Shown here in pieces: positions 46,867-58,500 of a stretch of 64,000 nucleotides of DNA. The stretch is from assembly GCA_963969495.1 (NCBI GenBank), contig OZ018329.1, positions 144,393,521 to 144,457,520 of the forward strand. Reading direction: 5' to 3'. Below the pieces are notes generated by a model. That model saw nothing but the letters and a program-made list of their open reading frames with translations, did not search any database and was not told the origin of the DNA. The first letter of the stretch is position 1. Every line of letters starts with the position of its first letter. This DNA is from Ceratothoa steindachneri (Eukaryota; Arthropoda; Malacostraca; Isopoda; Cymothoidae). The position numbers were made by a program, and so were the translations under genes.

Positions 46867-48544
46867 CAACATCTTCCTATTGTTACAAGGCTTAAAATTA
46901 TTTGCTATTGAATAGCTTTAGTTATTTTTATTTTGTGGTGTAAGAAGCTTTTATTCATAGTTGGTTGAATGAGTTATACTACGATAATGTTTTGGGTATC
47001 GAATAAATAAAAATGCACAAACCTGTCATATATTTTTTTATTTCTCGAATGAGAAGAAGACATCGAATAACGGTGCAAATAAGAAGTTACTTTCACATCT
47101 TCGAAACGAGCGTCAGGATGTATTAAATACTCCCTCCATCATACCACTTTCCCACACTCCATCTCCCAACGCCCACATTTCGCATTTTCACTTGGATTTC
47201 AAATTTGCATTACATCATTCACTTGCAAATCCCGAATCGTATCAAAATCCCGCTCATTTTTTCATGCTGGTGAAATCCTACTTCGTCTATTATGCTCAGT
47301 CGTACAATGCAACCCATCGGATAGATTAATCCCGGTTCTCAGAAACCAATGGAACAAAGCTTCCTTTTAATGGTACGATGACAACGGATCCTATGGGCGG
47401 CATTGAGATGCGTTTCGAAAGAGTTGAAAGGAGACTTTTGTGTGCTTCTGAATTGAATGCAATCTGCGAAAAGAGGACGCACGATTCTTTTCTCTTTCAA
47501 TATACTCGTGAAAAGTTAAGTAATACATAAAAAAGGGATTGGGATACATGTTTGTGTGGGGGGAGGGGGGTAATGGATTCTAGGTTCGCTTGATTGCGTT
47601 CATGTTTTCTCTTCTGTGTGTACCTTTTTTATAAATAGGTGAGGAGAAAAGGGTTCTCATGGCATCCTAAGTGCTTCAGCTTAGATATGGATTCGGGATA
47701 ACAAGGAGCATTACAAAGTCCGGTTCGAATTTAGCCACTTTTCTTTAGGTATATTCGTTATTTGTCTATTTCTCTCCTATTCTGACCCAGTTTTTTTGAG
47801 TCAGCGAATTACTTGTTGTTCCTTTGCATTAATCCAAAAAATGGACAGGCCATCGCCGTGTGACGACATATAAAAGCAGAAACATTTTCTCACCCGTAGA
47901 GACAAAAGCGCTCTATTCGTGGGTGATGAAGAGAGAAAGCGAAGGTGGTCATAAATGATAAATTAGAGAAATACGAGGAATACAACATTGGAAAAAATAT
48001 TATAGGAATAGAATGGCAGAAAAATCATATTTCCTTCGATATGTTTCATAACCAAACATGCACATATAAATCCACATAGGAGGGATTTAGTCAAGTGCAA
48101 AAACATTTTCAGAGCCCTTGATGGTAATAGAACGAGGAAATAAAAGAACAGTTATCGCCAAATGAGTCACAAGAACAAAGGAGAAGAGGAATGCCAAATA
48201 CCCATCGACACAGACAAAAGAAAACCACTACTCGGAAGAAATCAAGTTTTATTTAAACTCTTTATTAATATTATTAAACTGCAGGTAAATAACAACTCAA
48301 AAGTAGCCCCATCGATCGAATAGGACAATAAATGCGCCTTAATTAATTAGTTTATTGCGCCTCCGTCCTTATCAAATATGGACGTCGGCCCTGGGCCGGA
48401 CAATGAAAAGGTCAAATAAAGAGCGAATCTCTTGCTAGAGTGGTGGATAATCCGTTGGAATTACATGTCTTTGTAACAGATTCGAGTCCCTTTCAAGAAG
48501 CGTCAATAAGGCTGTGCCTGGATCTTGAGCTTTCTCGCAGACAC
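46867..48544. other. Stretch without a supported gene
   Basis: AT-rich DNA without motifs. The part just before 48545 includes a tRNA-like word (GATTCGAGTCC) that does not fold into a tRNA. The true 5' end of the non-LTR element may lie somewhat upstream of 48545. Confidence 0.45.
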
Positions 48545-49148
48545 CCCGTAAGGGGCGCGGCGATTTGCCATCCTGGCCGCCGTGCTGACGGGATCCAGCG
48601 CTCCGTCCGGCCCCAGCTTAGCCTCTCTTCCTTCCTTCAGATAGCCCGATTTCTCCCCTACCTTGTCGCTTTTCATACAACCTCTCCCACAACTTTCTCT
48701 GGTCAGCCTCTAATTTCAAAGGGTAGAATGCTGACCTTCTTCTCAAGCCAACCACCCCGGATCGGGGCTGAGGGGGGAGGGGACATTGTCCCCTAACCCC
48801 TGAGCTCCGGTTCGGGATGGGTTTTTTTTAACAACCTGCTTCATCCCCACCCATACCTTCCTCACATCCCTTTTCCTCTCCTCTTCACAACCTATATTTT
48901 TTACGCCGTGTCCAAGGTGGAGCCGCCATGCCGATGGACTGCCAGGCCACCAGGCGGGAGGGGTGGTCCCGAATGGCGGCGCCTGGCTCTGCCGGGCTTG
49001 TAAGCATCTCTCGCAGTGCGGGCTACTGCGAGGGGTGATGAGCTATTGCGTCCCGTGGCAAAAATAGGGTCACCATGCCCATAGATGAACAACAAAAAAA
49101 AAAACCCAAACCCCTTTAACTCCCCCTTGCTCATCGACGGAGCCGCCC
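48545..49148 (+). promoter_or_regulatory. 5' UTR of the reference non-LTR copy
   Basis: GC-rich non-coding leader shared in part with copy 1 (363-715) and copy 4 (18540-18670). Such elements carry internal promoters in their 5' UTR, but no specific promoter element could be recognised. Confidence 0.6.
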
Positions 49149-51326
49149 TTGGGCAGCTCCACCGAAAAAATGGAGGTCCCCCCCCCTGTGCTTGCACAGG
49201 GGACCCTCCATATTTCTCTAACCGGAGAGGAGGCTTACTCCTCTCCTTCGCCTACGGGTGCAGGGGACTCCCCCTCACCCCCTTCTCTGGAGGTGCTTTC
49301 GGGCACCTCCCTTTTCCCAGCGGCAGTCCCATCTTTTCTTTTCAAGGGGACTGCCAAGAAAGCCAGCAGGCAGCCCTTAGCCAGCCGCTTCCCATCAAAG
49401 CGGCTCGGTAGGGCAAACCCCCTTAGGGGGGAGAGGGAAGCCAGGCCCCTTCGGTCGCTTCCCTCAAAAGACCTGCTGGCAAGAATTTTAAACCTTGCCG
49501 GGGTCAAGGCCTGTGCCTCCCCATACAAGACTGGCGACACTGCCAAGGGGACCTGCGATGTCCTGGGAGGGGATGGCCAATTGGAGGCCCCTCCTGTGAT
49601 AGACATGGTCCTTGAGGAGACCCAGCCCCAGACGGTAGGGCCTTCCATGGGGGGGAATTCGGGCTCGGCGCCAAGCACCGAACCCGAATCCGCCCCTATG
49701 CAAGGTCCTCGTCAAATGGCTGAGGGCTCAGAGGCAGTAGAAGGAGGGGAGGGATCTCTTCCGACAGGTGCCCCTACGACAACCAGGACCTTCTCCATTT
49801 CGGAGAGGGACCTGGCTGAGGCTGGTCCATCTGGCCTGGGGACTTCTGCCGGCGGAGGTGAAAAGCGGGTTCATTCCCCGCCCTCCTCTCCGAAAAAGAA
49901 AAAGACTAAAAAGACTAAAAAGACCAAAAAGACTCGGGGCTCCTCTCCATTCGCGGGGGCTGCGGGGACGGATGGGTCTGCTGCCACTCTGGCAAGCGAC
50001 CAAGCCAAGATCGGCACATCCGCCCCCTCTGCCCCCCCGGTTGCGGAGCCCCTGACAAAGAAGACTACTACCAAGAGTGCACAGGGCGGAGCCTCGATGA
50101 CATCGGGGCCCCTGATTCAGAGGTTACCTGGCGTTTTCGAGCCCGCTGGCTTCAAACGCTTCCTCGTTATTCGCTCCACTGATGGCACCATGTTGTCCAA
50201 GGGCAACATGATCCATCAGCGGAGAGGATTAGCTAGTGCAATTGGTAGAGAGCCGAAGGTAACCCGTTTCTCGGACGGGAGCCTTCTGGCGAATGCGGCG
50301 AATCCCGCCGAGGCGGCCAGGATTAGTGCTCTTCGGACACTTCATGGCACCCCGGTGAGTGTGACGCCGCACTCTACCATGAACTTTGTGAAAGGAGTAG
50401 TTTATGCGAGGGAACTCGTTGACTACTCCATTGAAGACATCACCTTAGAGCTGGCCGACCATGGGGCGGTCAAGGTCGAACGTGTGATGAGAAAACAGGG
50501 AGGGGCCTCGAGACCCACCCCTACACTCTTCGTCACGTTCGACTGTGACAAGCTCCCTGAGTCGGTGCGTGCCGGTTGGTACCGCTACCGCGTGAAGGCA
50601 TTCGTGCCACTGCCGCGGCGGTGCTATTACTGTCACCGCTTCGGCCATACGAATCGCTCATGTAGACGTGCAAAGTCGGGGTCACCCGAAGTCTGTGTAA
50701 ATTGCTCCAAGGTCGCACACGATAAGTCCAAATCGTGTGTGGCCAAGTGTGTCAATTGCGGAGAGCCGCACCCTGCTTCTTCGAAGCAATGTGGTGCATA
50801 TCTCCTTGAGAAAGAAATCCTGGCCGTTCAGGCCCAGGATCGACTCTCATTCCGCGAGGCAAAGGACTTGGTCCTGGCGCGCCCGGCTCTGCCTGGGACG
50901 TCATATGCCTCAATAGTTAGGAAGGCACCCTCTGCTCCCGGCCCATCCAGGCCAACGAGCACGGTTGTTTCCGCGCCCATTCGGAGCCCTTCTGCGGGCT
51001 CTACCCAACCCGGGCGCTCCCCTGGTAAAGCTGGCGGCAAAAAGGGCTCATACCCTGCCCCGGCTAAAACCAGGGCTCCCCCCTCTTCCCCCAGCGTGAC
51101 CGTTTCCCGTAAGGCGAAACGGCCACGCGCCTCCACCGAGTCGTTAGACTCACAGGAGGCAACACCCTTGAAGATGGTCGCTAGGCCATCTTCCGGGGTT
51201 CCTAAAGCTGTCCCCCGAAAGGAGGACAGCAACAAAGGAGCTTCGGCTCCATCGCCCACGTCCCGAGGTGGAGCGAGTGGCTCGGAGACGGTGGTTCCTC
51301 GAAAAGAGGGCCCACCGCCTCCTTAG
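49149..51326 (+). CDS. ORF1 gag-like RNA-binding protein of the non-LTR element
   Basis: 725 residues. The N-terminal half is rich in proline, serine and glycine, with a lysine tract of KKTKKT repeats at 249-262 (DNA repeats AAAAAGACT). A folded middle part at about 325-490 precedes three zinc knuckles: C492-x2-C495-x4-H500-x4-C505, C516-x2-C519-x4-H524-x5-C530 and C534-x2-C537-x3-H541-x6-C548. The C-terminal part is basic and proline-rich. It should bind the element RNA in the ribonucleoprotein particle. The first ATG with a long frame is at 49149. The TAG at 51324-51326 may be premature, because the same frame stays open for another 68 codons to a TAG at 51531-51533. Three tandem knuckles are typical of I/Jockey/R1 ORF1 proteins. 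Confidence 0.9.
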   Translation: MGSSTEKMEVPPPVLAQGTLHISLTGEEAYSSPSPTGAGDSPSPPSLEVLSGTSLFPAAVPSFLFKGTAKKASRQPLASRFPSKRLGRANPLRGEREARPLRSLPSKDLLARILNLAGVKACASPYKTGDTAKGTCDVLGGDGQLEAPPVIDMVLEETQPQTVGPSMGGNSGSAPSTEPESAPMQGPRQMAEGSEAVEGGEGSLPTGAPTTTRTFSISERDLAEAGPSGLGTSAGGGEKRVHSPPSSPKKKKTKKTKKTKKTRGSSPFAGAAGTDGSAATLASDQAKIGTSAPSAPPVAEPLTKKTTTKSAQGGASMTSGPLIQRLPGVFEPAGFKRFLVIRSTDGTMLSKGNMIHQRRGLASAIGREPKVTRFSDGSLLANAANPAEAARISALRTLHGTPVSVTPHSTMNFVKGVVYARELVDYSIEDITLELADHGAVKVERVMRKQGGASRPTPTLFVTFDCDKLPESVRAGWYRYRVKAFVPLPRRCYYCHRFGHTNRSCRRAKSGSPEVCVNCSKVAHDKSKSCVAKCVNCGEPHPASSKQCGAYLLEKEILAVQAQDRLSFREAKDLVLARPALPGTSYASIVRKAPSAPGPSRPTSTVVSAPIRSPSAGSTQPGRSPGKAGGKKGSYPAPAKTRAPPSSPSVTVSRKAKRPRASTESLDSQEATPLKMVARPSSGVPKAVPRKEDSNKGASAPSPTSRGGASGSETVVPRKEGPPPP

Positions 51327-51400
51327 CCGCAACGCCCGCCTAAGGTTTCGAGGCGGAGGGAGGAAAAGACTCGCATGGCGAGCCCAACCTCCCCCAATAA

Positions 51401-54400
51401 GTCCTCGAAGGCGACAGCGCCTTCAGCGCTTTGTCCGGCCAACAGCGCCCGGGGTTCTGCCCCCGGGAAGCGTACGGCCATTCCCGTGAGGGTCTTCAAT
51501 TCGAGGAGGGCCCCCGCGTCTCCTCCGAGCTAGGCCTGGAGGGCATATTCCTTCAATGGAATTGCCGTGGACTCCCGGCCAACTGGGAGGAGCTGCGGAG
51601 GCTCGTCTCGTCCCGTTCCCAGTTAGCTATTTTTTTGCAGGAGACCATGCTAGGTGCGTGCCCCCTCCCTGCCCTCCCGGGGTATAAGGGTCTTGCGACC
51701 CCACCACCTCGGGATGGCCGGGCTGGGGGATGCGCAGTTTACACCCGGCATGATGTCTCCGTTCTTCCTTTCTCTTTAGATACCTCCTTTCAGGCAGTGG
51801 CTGTGCTGCTGCACCTGGATAAGAGGTATACTATCATTTCTGCGTACATTCCACCGTCAGCTGACTTCGACGCGGGGGACTTCCGCCGCGTCGTTGCACG
51901 GTTGCCGAGGCCCTATCTCTTGCTTGGAGATCTGAACGGCAGGCATCCTCTCTGGGGAGATTACTCCATAAATCCCAGGGGACAAGTCCTTGCCGATCTG
52001 ATCGAAGAGCTTGAGATGGGTGTCCTAAACGTGGATGAGTTTACGCATCACTGTCCGAGAACCGCTTCATTTTCTTGCCTTGACCTATCTTTGTGCTCTT
52101 CGGATGCACAGCCTGATTTTGATTGGGGGGTGGTCGATGACCACCATGGTAGTGATCACTTTCCCATTCAAATATCATTTTCAGGGCAACTGCCGCCTGA
52201 GAGACCACCTCGGTGGTGCTTGGCGCGGGCGCGGTGGCCTGCATTTCAGGAAATGACTGAATTCTCTATCTCAGTCGAGGAGCTTAGGTCGGTAGATGAT
52301 GCGGTTGAGTTCTTCTCCGGCAACCTCATCGCCGTGGGCCTGACTACTATTCCTAGGACGTCTGGCCGTTTTGCACGCCGACCACTCCCAGGGTGGTCGG
52401 CCGAGTGTGAGACGGCCCTCAAACAGAAGCGTTATGCCTACATGCGCTATAAGCGCCGCCCGAACGATTTCACTGTCGCTGAATTTCGTCGGGCTAGGGC
52501 TAGGTTCCGGTATATTTCGAAGCACGCCCGCCGCTCTTCTTGGTGGGCATACGTGTCTTCACTTAACGGGAAGACCCCTTTAGCTGAGGTGTGGAAGCGA
52601 GTCAAAAGGATTCGGGGCAAGTTCTCGCAGGACCCCCCTCCCGTTCTCCAGGAGAATGGGACCGCAATCTCGGACCCCGCGTCCGTGGCGGAATCCTTAG
52701 CGACCGCTTTTTCCGCATTCTCTAGCCGTGATGCTGCTCCGCCAGCATTCAATGCACGTCGTGATGTCGCGGAAGGCCGCCGGCTGGACTTTACCTCCAG
52801 AGGCGGAGAACCCTTCAACGACAAGTTTACTGTGAGTGAGTTGCGCTCCGCTCTCGCTTCGTGCGCGGACACCGCCCATGGTCCAGACGATGTCCCGTAC
52901 GCCATGCTTCGACACCTGGGTGAGCGAGGCATGGCCTTTCTGTTAGATTTGTTCAACAGGATCTGGGTGGAAGGTCTTCTCCCAGACTCCTGGCGAATCG
53001 CTACTGTGCTCGCCTTTCGCAAGCCGGGGAGAGATCACTCTACTCCGACCGGTTTCCGCCCAATCTCTCTAACCTCTTGCGTGTGCAAGTTGATGGAGAA
53101 ATTGGTAAATGTTAGATTAGCCTATTTCCTGGACAGCGGAGGCCATCTGTCTTCTGCACAGTGCGGCTTCCGTAAGTTCCACTCCACGTCGGATGCTCTG
53201 CTCCGACTGGAAAATGCCGTCTGCGAGGCTTTCCTTCGTAGACAGCACTACGCCACGGTGTTTTTTGATCTGGAGAAGGCCTATGATACCGCATGGCGAT
53301 ACGGTATCATGGAGACTCTCCACACGATGGGGGCGAGGGGACGCCTCCCAATGTTTATATCTGAATTTTTGCGAGATCGTCGATTCCGCGTACGGGTGGG
53401 GGGAGCCCTCTCCGGCCCAAAGGAGCAGGAAGAGGGTGTCCCGCAGGGAAGTGTCCTCAGTGTCACACTCTTTGCCCTGAGCATCAACGGCATCACCTCG
53501 GTGCTGCCGGAAGATGTTCTCGCTACGCTCTACGTGGACGACCTTTCGATCTCTTTTGTCGCGGCCCAGATGCCAACTCTGGAGCGCCGACTCCAACAGG
53601 CATTGAACCGCGTCTCTCGCTATGCCGAAGCGCACAGGTTTCGGTTTTCTTTGGCCAAGACTAAGGTGGTGCACTTCTGCCGCCACCCACGGCTTCACCC
53701 CGACCCAGATTTGTTTCTTAATGGGGTGCGCCTGGATGTGGTTGAGTCGCACCGTTTCCTTGGTCTTGTATTCGACCGACGCCTCACCTGGGAGGCTCAC
53801 ATTCGCAGCCTTAGGGTCTCTTGTACCCGCGCCATGGACATTCTCCGTTCCGTGACGTTCAGCGCTTGGGGCGCTGATAGGGCTACCGCCTTACTTTTTT
53901 ATCGATCCTTTGTTCGCTCGAAGCTCGACTACGGATGCGAGTTTTATGCATCCGCAGCCGAGCGTTTATTGCGGAAGGTGGATTCGATCCACCACACCAG
54001 CCTTCGCCTTGCGACCGGTGCCTTCCGCACTTCCCCCATTGAGAGCCTGTTGGTCGATGCTGGGGAGATGCCACTCGCTCTGCGCCGCGTGCAGTGCATC
54101 ACTCGCCTGTACGCGCGAGCCCGGCGCCTCCCTCAGTCGCCAACAGCTCTCACTGCATCCGCAGCTGATCTCGATGGTGCCTATGCCGCCGAGAGACGCC
54201 AGTCATACCCTAAGCCCTTTGGGTTTAGGGCCAGGAAACTCCTTCGAGAGGTAGATATAGCTCTCGGGCCGGTGGCGCCCCTGGTTCTGCCCAGGACGCC
54301 ACCCTGGAGGGTACCACATTTGGCTATTTGTCGCCACGCCTCTGCTCCCAAAGCTTGTACTGCGCCGGGAGTATTGCGTTCGACCTTTTTGGAGCACACA

Positions 54401-55261
54401 TCGTGTCACGCTGGTACCGTGCCAGTGTATACGGATGGCTCCAAGTCCCAAGAGGGGGTCGGCTTCCACGCCGTATCCCCTCTGTTTGAAGTCAGCGGGG
54501 ATCTACCAGGCGCTGCGTCTGTCTTCACGGCCGAGCTGGTGGCAATACACCACTCGGTACGGGAGATTACGCGACGTGCCCGGTTCGGAGACCGGATTGT
54601 GATTTATAGCGACTCACAAAGCGCCCTGAGTGCTCTCGGGGCATTGGAATCTCCGCATCCCCTGGTTCGCGAAATCCGTGACGCCACGGTTTTGGCGAGC
54701 CGGGCAGATGTCGAGATTATCTTCTGCTGGGTTCCTGGACATGTAGGAATTGCGGGGAATGAGCGCGCCGATGAGGGCGCCAAAGAGTCCACGAGGACTC
54801 TGCGACCGGACCAGCGTTTCGCTCTTCCTCACACTGACTACATGGCAGGAATACGGGCAGCTCTTCGGACTGCTTGGCAAAGAAGATGGGAGACGGTCGA
54901 GGGGAACTTAAAGTTGCGTGCCATTGCGCCGCGACTGTTCCCATGGACCTATCCCCCAATGCCGCGGCGGCTTCAGGTTGCTTTCTGTCGTCTTCGAATC
55001 GGACACACTCGTGTGACGCATCGTTACTTGGTGGAGCGCTCGCATGTGCCCTATTGCAACGACTGCGTCGTCCCCCAGACTGTTCGGCATATTCTTGTCG
55101 AATGTCCCAGTCTGGGTGATCTTCGCGCACGATACCTGTCTCGGTATCGGGATGGGCGGGGTCGCTACCGCCTGTCCCTTGTACTCGGGACGAGTGCGTG
55201 CACCATGACTGGTGGACTTATTGACTTTTTGGGGGAGGCCGGCCTTCTCCCCTTTATTTAA
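51401..55261 (+). CDS. ORF2 polyprotein: APE endonuclease, reverse transcriptase, RNase H
   Basis: The frame is open from 51401, just after a TAA. The codon at 51431 is TTG and the first in-frame ATG (51647) lies inside the APE domain, so an ordinary ATG start is missing. Numbering from 51431: APE has WNCRG (43-47), E71, GDLNG (166-170) and SDHFPI (241-246). RT has FDLEKAYDTAW (612-622), PQGSVLS (671-677) and YVDD (701-704). RNase H has D1002 (TDGS), E1035, D1061 (YSDSQSA) and D1114 (NERADE). A C-terminal knuckle follows, C1209-x2-C1212-x7-H1220-x4-C1225. The protein nicks the target and primes reverse transcription there. All catalytic residues are present and the frame has no internal stop, so the copy could be active if translation of ORF2 occurs. 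Confidence 0.93.
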   Translation, partial: VLEGDSAFSALSGQQRPGFCPREAYGHSREGLQFEEGPRVSSELGLEGIFLQWNCRGLPANWEELRRLVSSRSQLAIFLQETMLGACPLPALPGYKGLATPPPRDGRAGGCAVYTRHDVSVLPFSLDTSFQAVAVLLHLDKRYTIISAYIPPSADFDAGDFRRVVARLPRPYLLLGDLNGRHPLWGDYSINPRGQVLADLIEELEMGVLNVDEFTHHCPRTASFSCLDLSLCSSDAQPDFDWGVVDDHHGSDHFPIQISFSGQLPPERPPRWCLARARWPAFQEMTEFSISVEELRSVDDAVEFFSGNLIAVGLTTIPRTSGRFARRPLPGWSAECETALKQKRYAYMRYKRRPNDFTVAEFRRARARFRYISKHARRSSWWAYVSSLNGKTPLAEVWKRVKRIRGKFSQDPPPVLQENGTAISDPASVAESLATAFSAFSSRDAAPPAFNARRDVAEGRRLDFTSRGGEPFNDKFTVSELRSALASCADTAHGPDDVPYAMLRHLGERGMAFLLDLFNRIWVEGLLPDSWRIATVLAFRKPGRDHSTPTGFRPISLTSCVCKLMEKLVNVRLAYFLDSGGHLSSAQCGFRKFHSTSDALLRLENAVCEAFLRRQHYATVFFDLEKAYDTAWRYGIMETLHTMGARGRLPMFISEFLRDRRFRVRVGGALSGPKEQEEGVPQGSVLSVTLFALSINGITSVLPEDVLATLYVDDLSISFVAAQMPTLERRLQQALNRVSRYAEAHRFRFSLAKTKVVHFCRHPRLHPDPDLFLNGVRLDVVESHRFLGLVFDRRLTWEAHIRSLRVSCTRAMDILRSVTFSAWGADRATALLFYRSFVRSKLDYGCEFYASAAERLLRKVDSIHHTSLRLATGAFRTSPIESLLVDAGEMPLALRRVQCITRLYARARRLPQSPTALTASAADLDGAYAAERRQSYPKPFGFRARKLLREVDIALGPVAPLVLPRTPPWRVPHLAICRHASAPKACTAPGVLRSTFLEHTSCHAGTVPVYTDGSKSQEGVGFHAVSPLFEVSGDLPGAASVFTAELVAIHHSVREITRRARFGDRIVIYSDSQSALSALGALESPHPLVREIRDATVLASRADVEIIFCWVPGHVGIAGNERADEGAKESTRTLRPDQRFALPHTDYMAGIRAALRTAWQRRWETVEGNLKLRAIAPRLFPWTYPPMPRRLQVAFCRLRIGHTRVTHRYLVERSHVPYCNDCVVPQTVRHILVECPSLGDLRARYLSRYRDGRGRYRLSLVLGTSACTMTGGLIDFLGEAGLLPFI

Positions 55262-55500
55262 GGTTCCTTTTTTTTGTTATTGTTTTGTTTTAGGTTGCAC
55301 TCTCCTGCACCGGGGTGAGGGGGACCTCCCGCCGCTGCCGGAGATTGCTTCGATTGTTAAGTTTTTCCAATTTATATTGATTGTTAAGTTTTCATATTTT
55401 AACTTTAAAGTAGCCTAATTCTAGGCTGTCGTGTTTTTCGGCGACTTATGCCCAAGTGGGTAGTTGCCAGATGGGCTCTATAAAAAAAGAAAAAAAAAAG
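55262..55500 (+). other. 3' UTR and A-rich tail of the reference non-LTR copy
   Basis: It is shared with copy 1 (about 4570-4800), including TTGTTAAGTTTTTCCAATTT and TAGTTGCCAGATGGGCTC just before the A-run. The conserved end is probably the RT recognition region. The tail (AAAAAAAGAAAAAAAAAA) is interrupted by a G. Confidence 0.75.
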
Positions 55501-58500
55501 CAAAAAATTATCGCAGACTTCTACGTCCATAACGTCATCAGACATATATATAACCAAAGCACCACTGTCACTTCCTTCCTTCTCTCTCCGCACGCACATA
55601 AAATATCCATCCTACGTCCTAGAACTTGTCAAGATGTTTTTCTTATCCACTTCCATGAAGTCAAAAGGGTAGCCCTATTTTAAGGTAAAAAAGGGTGCTC
55701 TGATTGAGGGTTGGTGGCAACACCCACTGCCCCCTTTCACCCTGTCTTCCCTCTAGCTCCGAAGGCCCCAGGTGCGCTGAAACTTCGCAGCGATGAACTT
55801 TCCGATCTTTATGTGAACTTATTAATGCAGTCTGAAGCCTTCGTTCCTAAGGCGTGAATAATTAAGGCCACTTATCTTAAAGCGGAAAACGACGGAATAG
55901 GTGCGAAAACAGCGTAGGTAACAAAATTATTGGTGACCACTATCCAAAACTAGAGAATGAAATAACAAAAATACTCTTTTGATTGCCATGAAAATTGCAC
56001 AAAATATTCTTTGAAATTTGCCTTTGTATTACATAGTAAATCAAATGCACTGCCAATCGTGTTAACTGGAACATATATTAATATCGGTAAATAATGGAGA
56101 TTTAGAGCGAAATATGCACCCGCTTCATACGTTTTTTTTCGGCCCATTAGCTTGTATGAGACGAAAGATACACAGAAGAATGGAAGAAACAAGCTTTTAA
56201 TACTTTGCTTGCGAATTCTTTTCTGCATGTTTTTTTCTTCTTTAGTAGTGGACTATAAATTGCATGTGACTTATCTGGTAGTAATGCAGAGAAGAGCGGC
56301 ATTGCAATATTTATCTTGAATCCAAGAAATTTATATAGCTGATAGAATGAGAGTGGAATGGATTGAACGTTCGTTCAATCACCATACGAATATTCACTAT
56401 TTTCCAAATGATGAATGTTCCTTGTGGTAGGAAAAATTAAGAGTTGGCGTAGAGTCGATTATTGGCTAATTATAAACAAGTGTACTACCATAGTCTTAAC
56501 TATTTATTTTACCTACCTACTTTGCAATACAAGCTAATTCGGTGATGTATTGTTTCGGCAGTTTTATAAAGATTTACTATTATTATTTATCGAGAAATTA
56601 TGTTTATCAATCAAAATTGACCGTGTCGATGAAATGTCGGTAAATTATTGTTGTCGATGAATTGTTGTCGCTCAATTTTGTCGGTAAATTCGCCGGATTC
56701 TTTTTTTATATAAATCAATTTTCTTTGTTAAAATAGTCCGGGAAGAAAACCGTAGTGCAAGACGGACAATATAAGAAGCCTCAATTTTTGATACTTTGAT
56801 GTTGGCTCGAAGAAAAATGAATAAATAAATTCGAACACTTATGTAGATATACCTCATATTTGACACTAAAGTATATCATTATTTTTTTTATTTTTAAGAT
56901 AAATTTTATTGAAAGGACTAATTTATTTATATTTTGTCCCGAAAAATTAATTTCACGATTATTGGGCCAAGTTAAAGGTAGAACGATGGATTGAGTTAAA
57001 AGAACAGTTTGAAAGAACTCTATGTAGATATTGGCAAGGTTCTGAGGTAAACAACTTGCCATGGCCAAAAAAACTTCAATTGATTATATAGGGAAGGATA
57101 GGGAGTCTGAAACACTTAAAGGGTTCTTCAGAGAAAGGCTAGAAGATCACAGGCCAGAACGTTAGTTAATAGATAAAACACATCAAAACTTACCAAAATA
57201 AAGTACGAGTAATTATGATGGAGAAGATAATTCAGTCTCTCCTATGAGATAAGATTAATAATGATGTATAAATCTGAAAATGGATCAACCAAAGTTTTGA
57301 TTAGGCGTCTGAGACATTTAGATAATTGATAAAAATTGGATTATTGGGTTTTATGCCTTTATAAAAGACCATAAAACAGGGTAAGAGGAAAATTAAGATT
57401 AAAATTCTTTGAAAAGATAAGATATCTTTATATATTGTGTGAACCAGAGATTAAAATACTTTATTTACATTTTCCTTAAGAATTCGTCTTAAGGTTTCAT
57501 ATACTGAGGTATCACAACAAATCATTTATTTTGTAAATACTCTTCTTTAGTTAAAATTAAAATTATACCCATTTTATCTGACTTAGCGCCTTAGATATTG
57601 CGGCGGGACCCATTATAGAAATGAGGAGAGCTCGTGTTTGGTCTTAGGAACAATGATTTCTGAGCTAAATCCACCGCGCTCATCAAGTTCAACATTCTGC
57701 CCAAAAAGAAATTATTAAATTTTATACCAATAAATATCATCAGCATTATAATCGATATGTCCCTTAATATAAAAGAATAAACAGCCTCACTCATAGTTTT
57801 CCAAGCAATATTATTTTCAAATGAAGTTCATTATTTTGCACATTACGAATTTATTTGTTCTGCTAACTAGGAGAAACTTTACCTTTAAAAAAAAAAAAAA
57901 AATAGAGGAATTTAATATTTTAATTTGAATAATTATAAAGATCTGTGTATAGAGTGTAGGTATTAACTAAAATGCAATAACCTTTATATAATTAATATCA
58001 ATGAAATGAATGCAGGATTAGAGAAAGAGAATTTTATGCTTTACCATTAATTGAGAGTTGTGGCAGCATTTGGAAATTCAGGCGACGGGGCTCCTTTCCA
58101 GATGTCACCATTTAAATATTAAAACTTATCCATATAATTATTTAATTATAAACAACAATTAAAGACAACCCATATTCTCTAAAAATGAGTACGGAAAGCT
58201 GTGTTAAAATTTATTAAACGCTCTAATTGTGAACATATTTCATAAATGAAAAAGTAAGAAAACTACCTTAGTAATTACTTCTGTATAATTAAATAACAAT
58301 TATAAGATTCTATAATAATGGATAAGTTGGTGGAAAAATTAATGTAAGTAGCATGTACAAATTTAATGTTAATGTTATTTGAAAACTATAATGAGTGTAT
58401 AAATATTAACTCCATTTGTAACTCATGTTGGCCAGGAGGGTCGTGTGGCCTAATGATATAAAAGGGGAATTGGAATGTGTCGCAAGATGGAGATAACAAC

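Larger units (their letters stand above)
48545..55500 (+). mobile_element. Near-intact I/Jockey-type non-LTR retrotransposon (reference copy)
   Basis: A GC-rich 5' UTR (48545 to about 49148) precedes ORF1 (725 codons) and ORF2 (about 1286 codons), then a 3' UTR of about 230 bases and an A-rich tail near 55482-55500. The GC-rich, CG-containing composition contrasts sharply with the AT-rich surroundings. Domain order APE, RT, RNase H, CCHC fits I-superfamily elements. Jockey proper usually lacks RNase H, so an I-like clade is more likely; tree-building would be needed to name it. No target site duplication was recognised and the 5' boundary is approximate. Confidence 0.92.

Noticed and set aside
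48440..48510. tRNA-like sequence (GTGGTGGATAATCC...GATTCGAGTCC)
   Set aside because: The T-loop word is present but the T-stem and acceptor stem do not pair, and no anticodon arm can be drawn.
49235..50074. Long minus-strand open frames opposite ORF1
   Set aside because: They are shadows produced by the GC-rich, proline- and serine-rich coding strand. The same holds for minus-strand frames opposite ORF2 at 52447-54880.
51431..51433. Methionine start for ORF2
   Set aside because: The codon is TTG. The frame already opens at 51401 and has no ATG before 51647.
51268..51489. Separate small gene between ORF1 and ORF2
   Set aside because: It is a frame-1 overlap without motif, bridging two real frames; arginine-rich composition reflects GC content.
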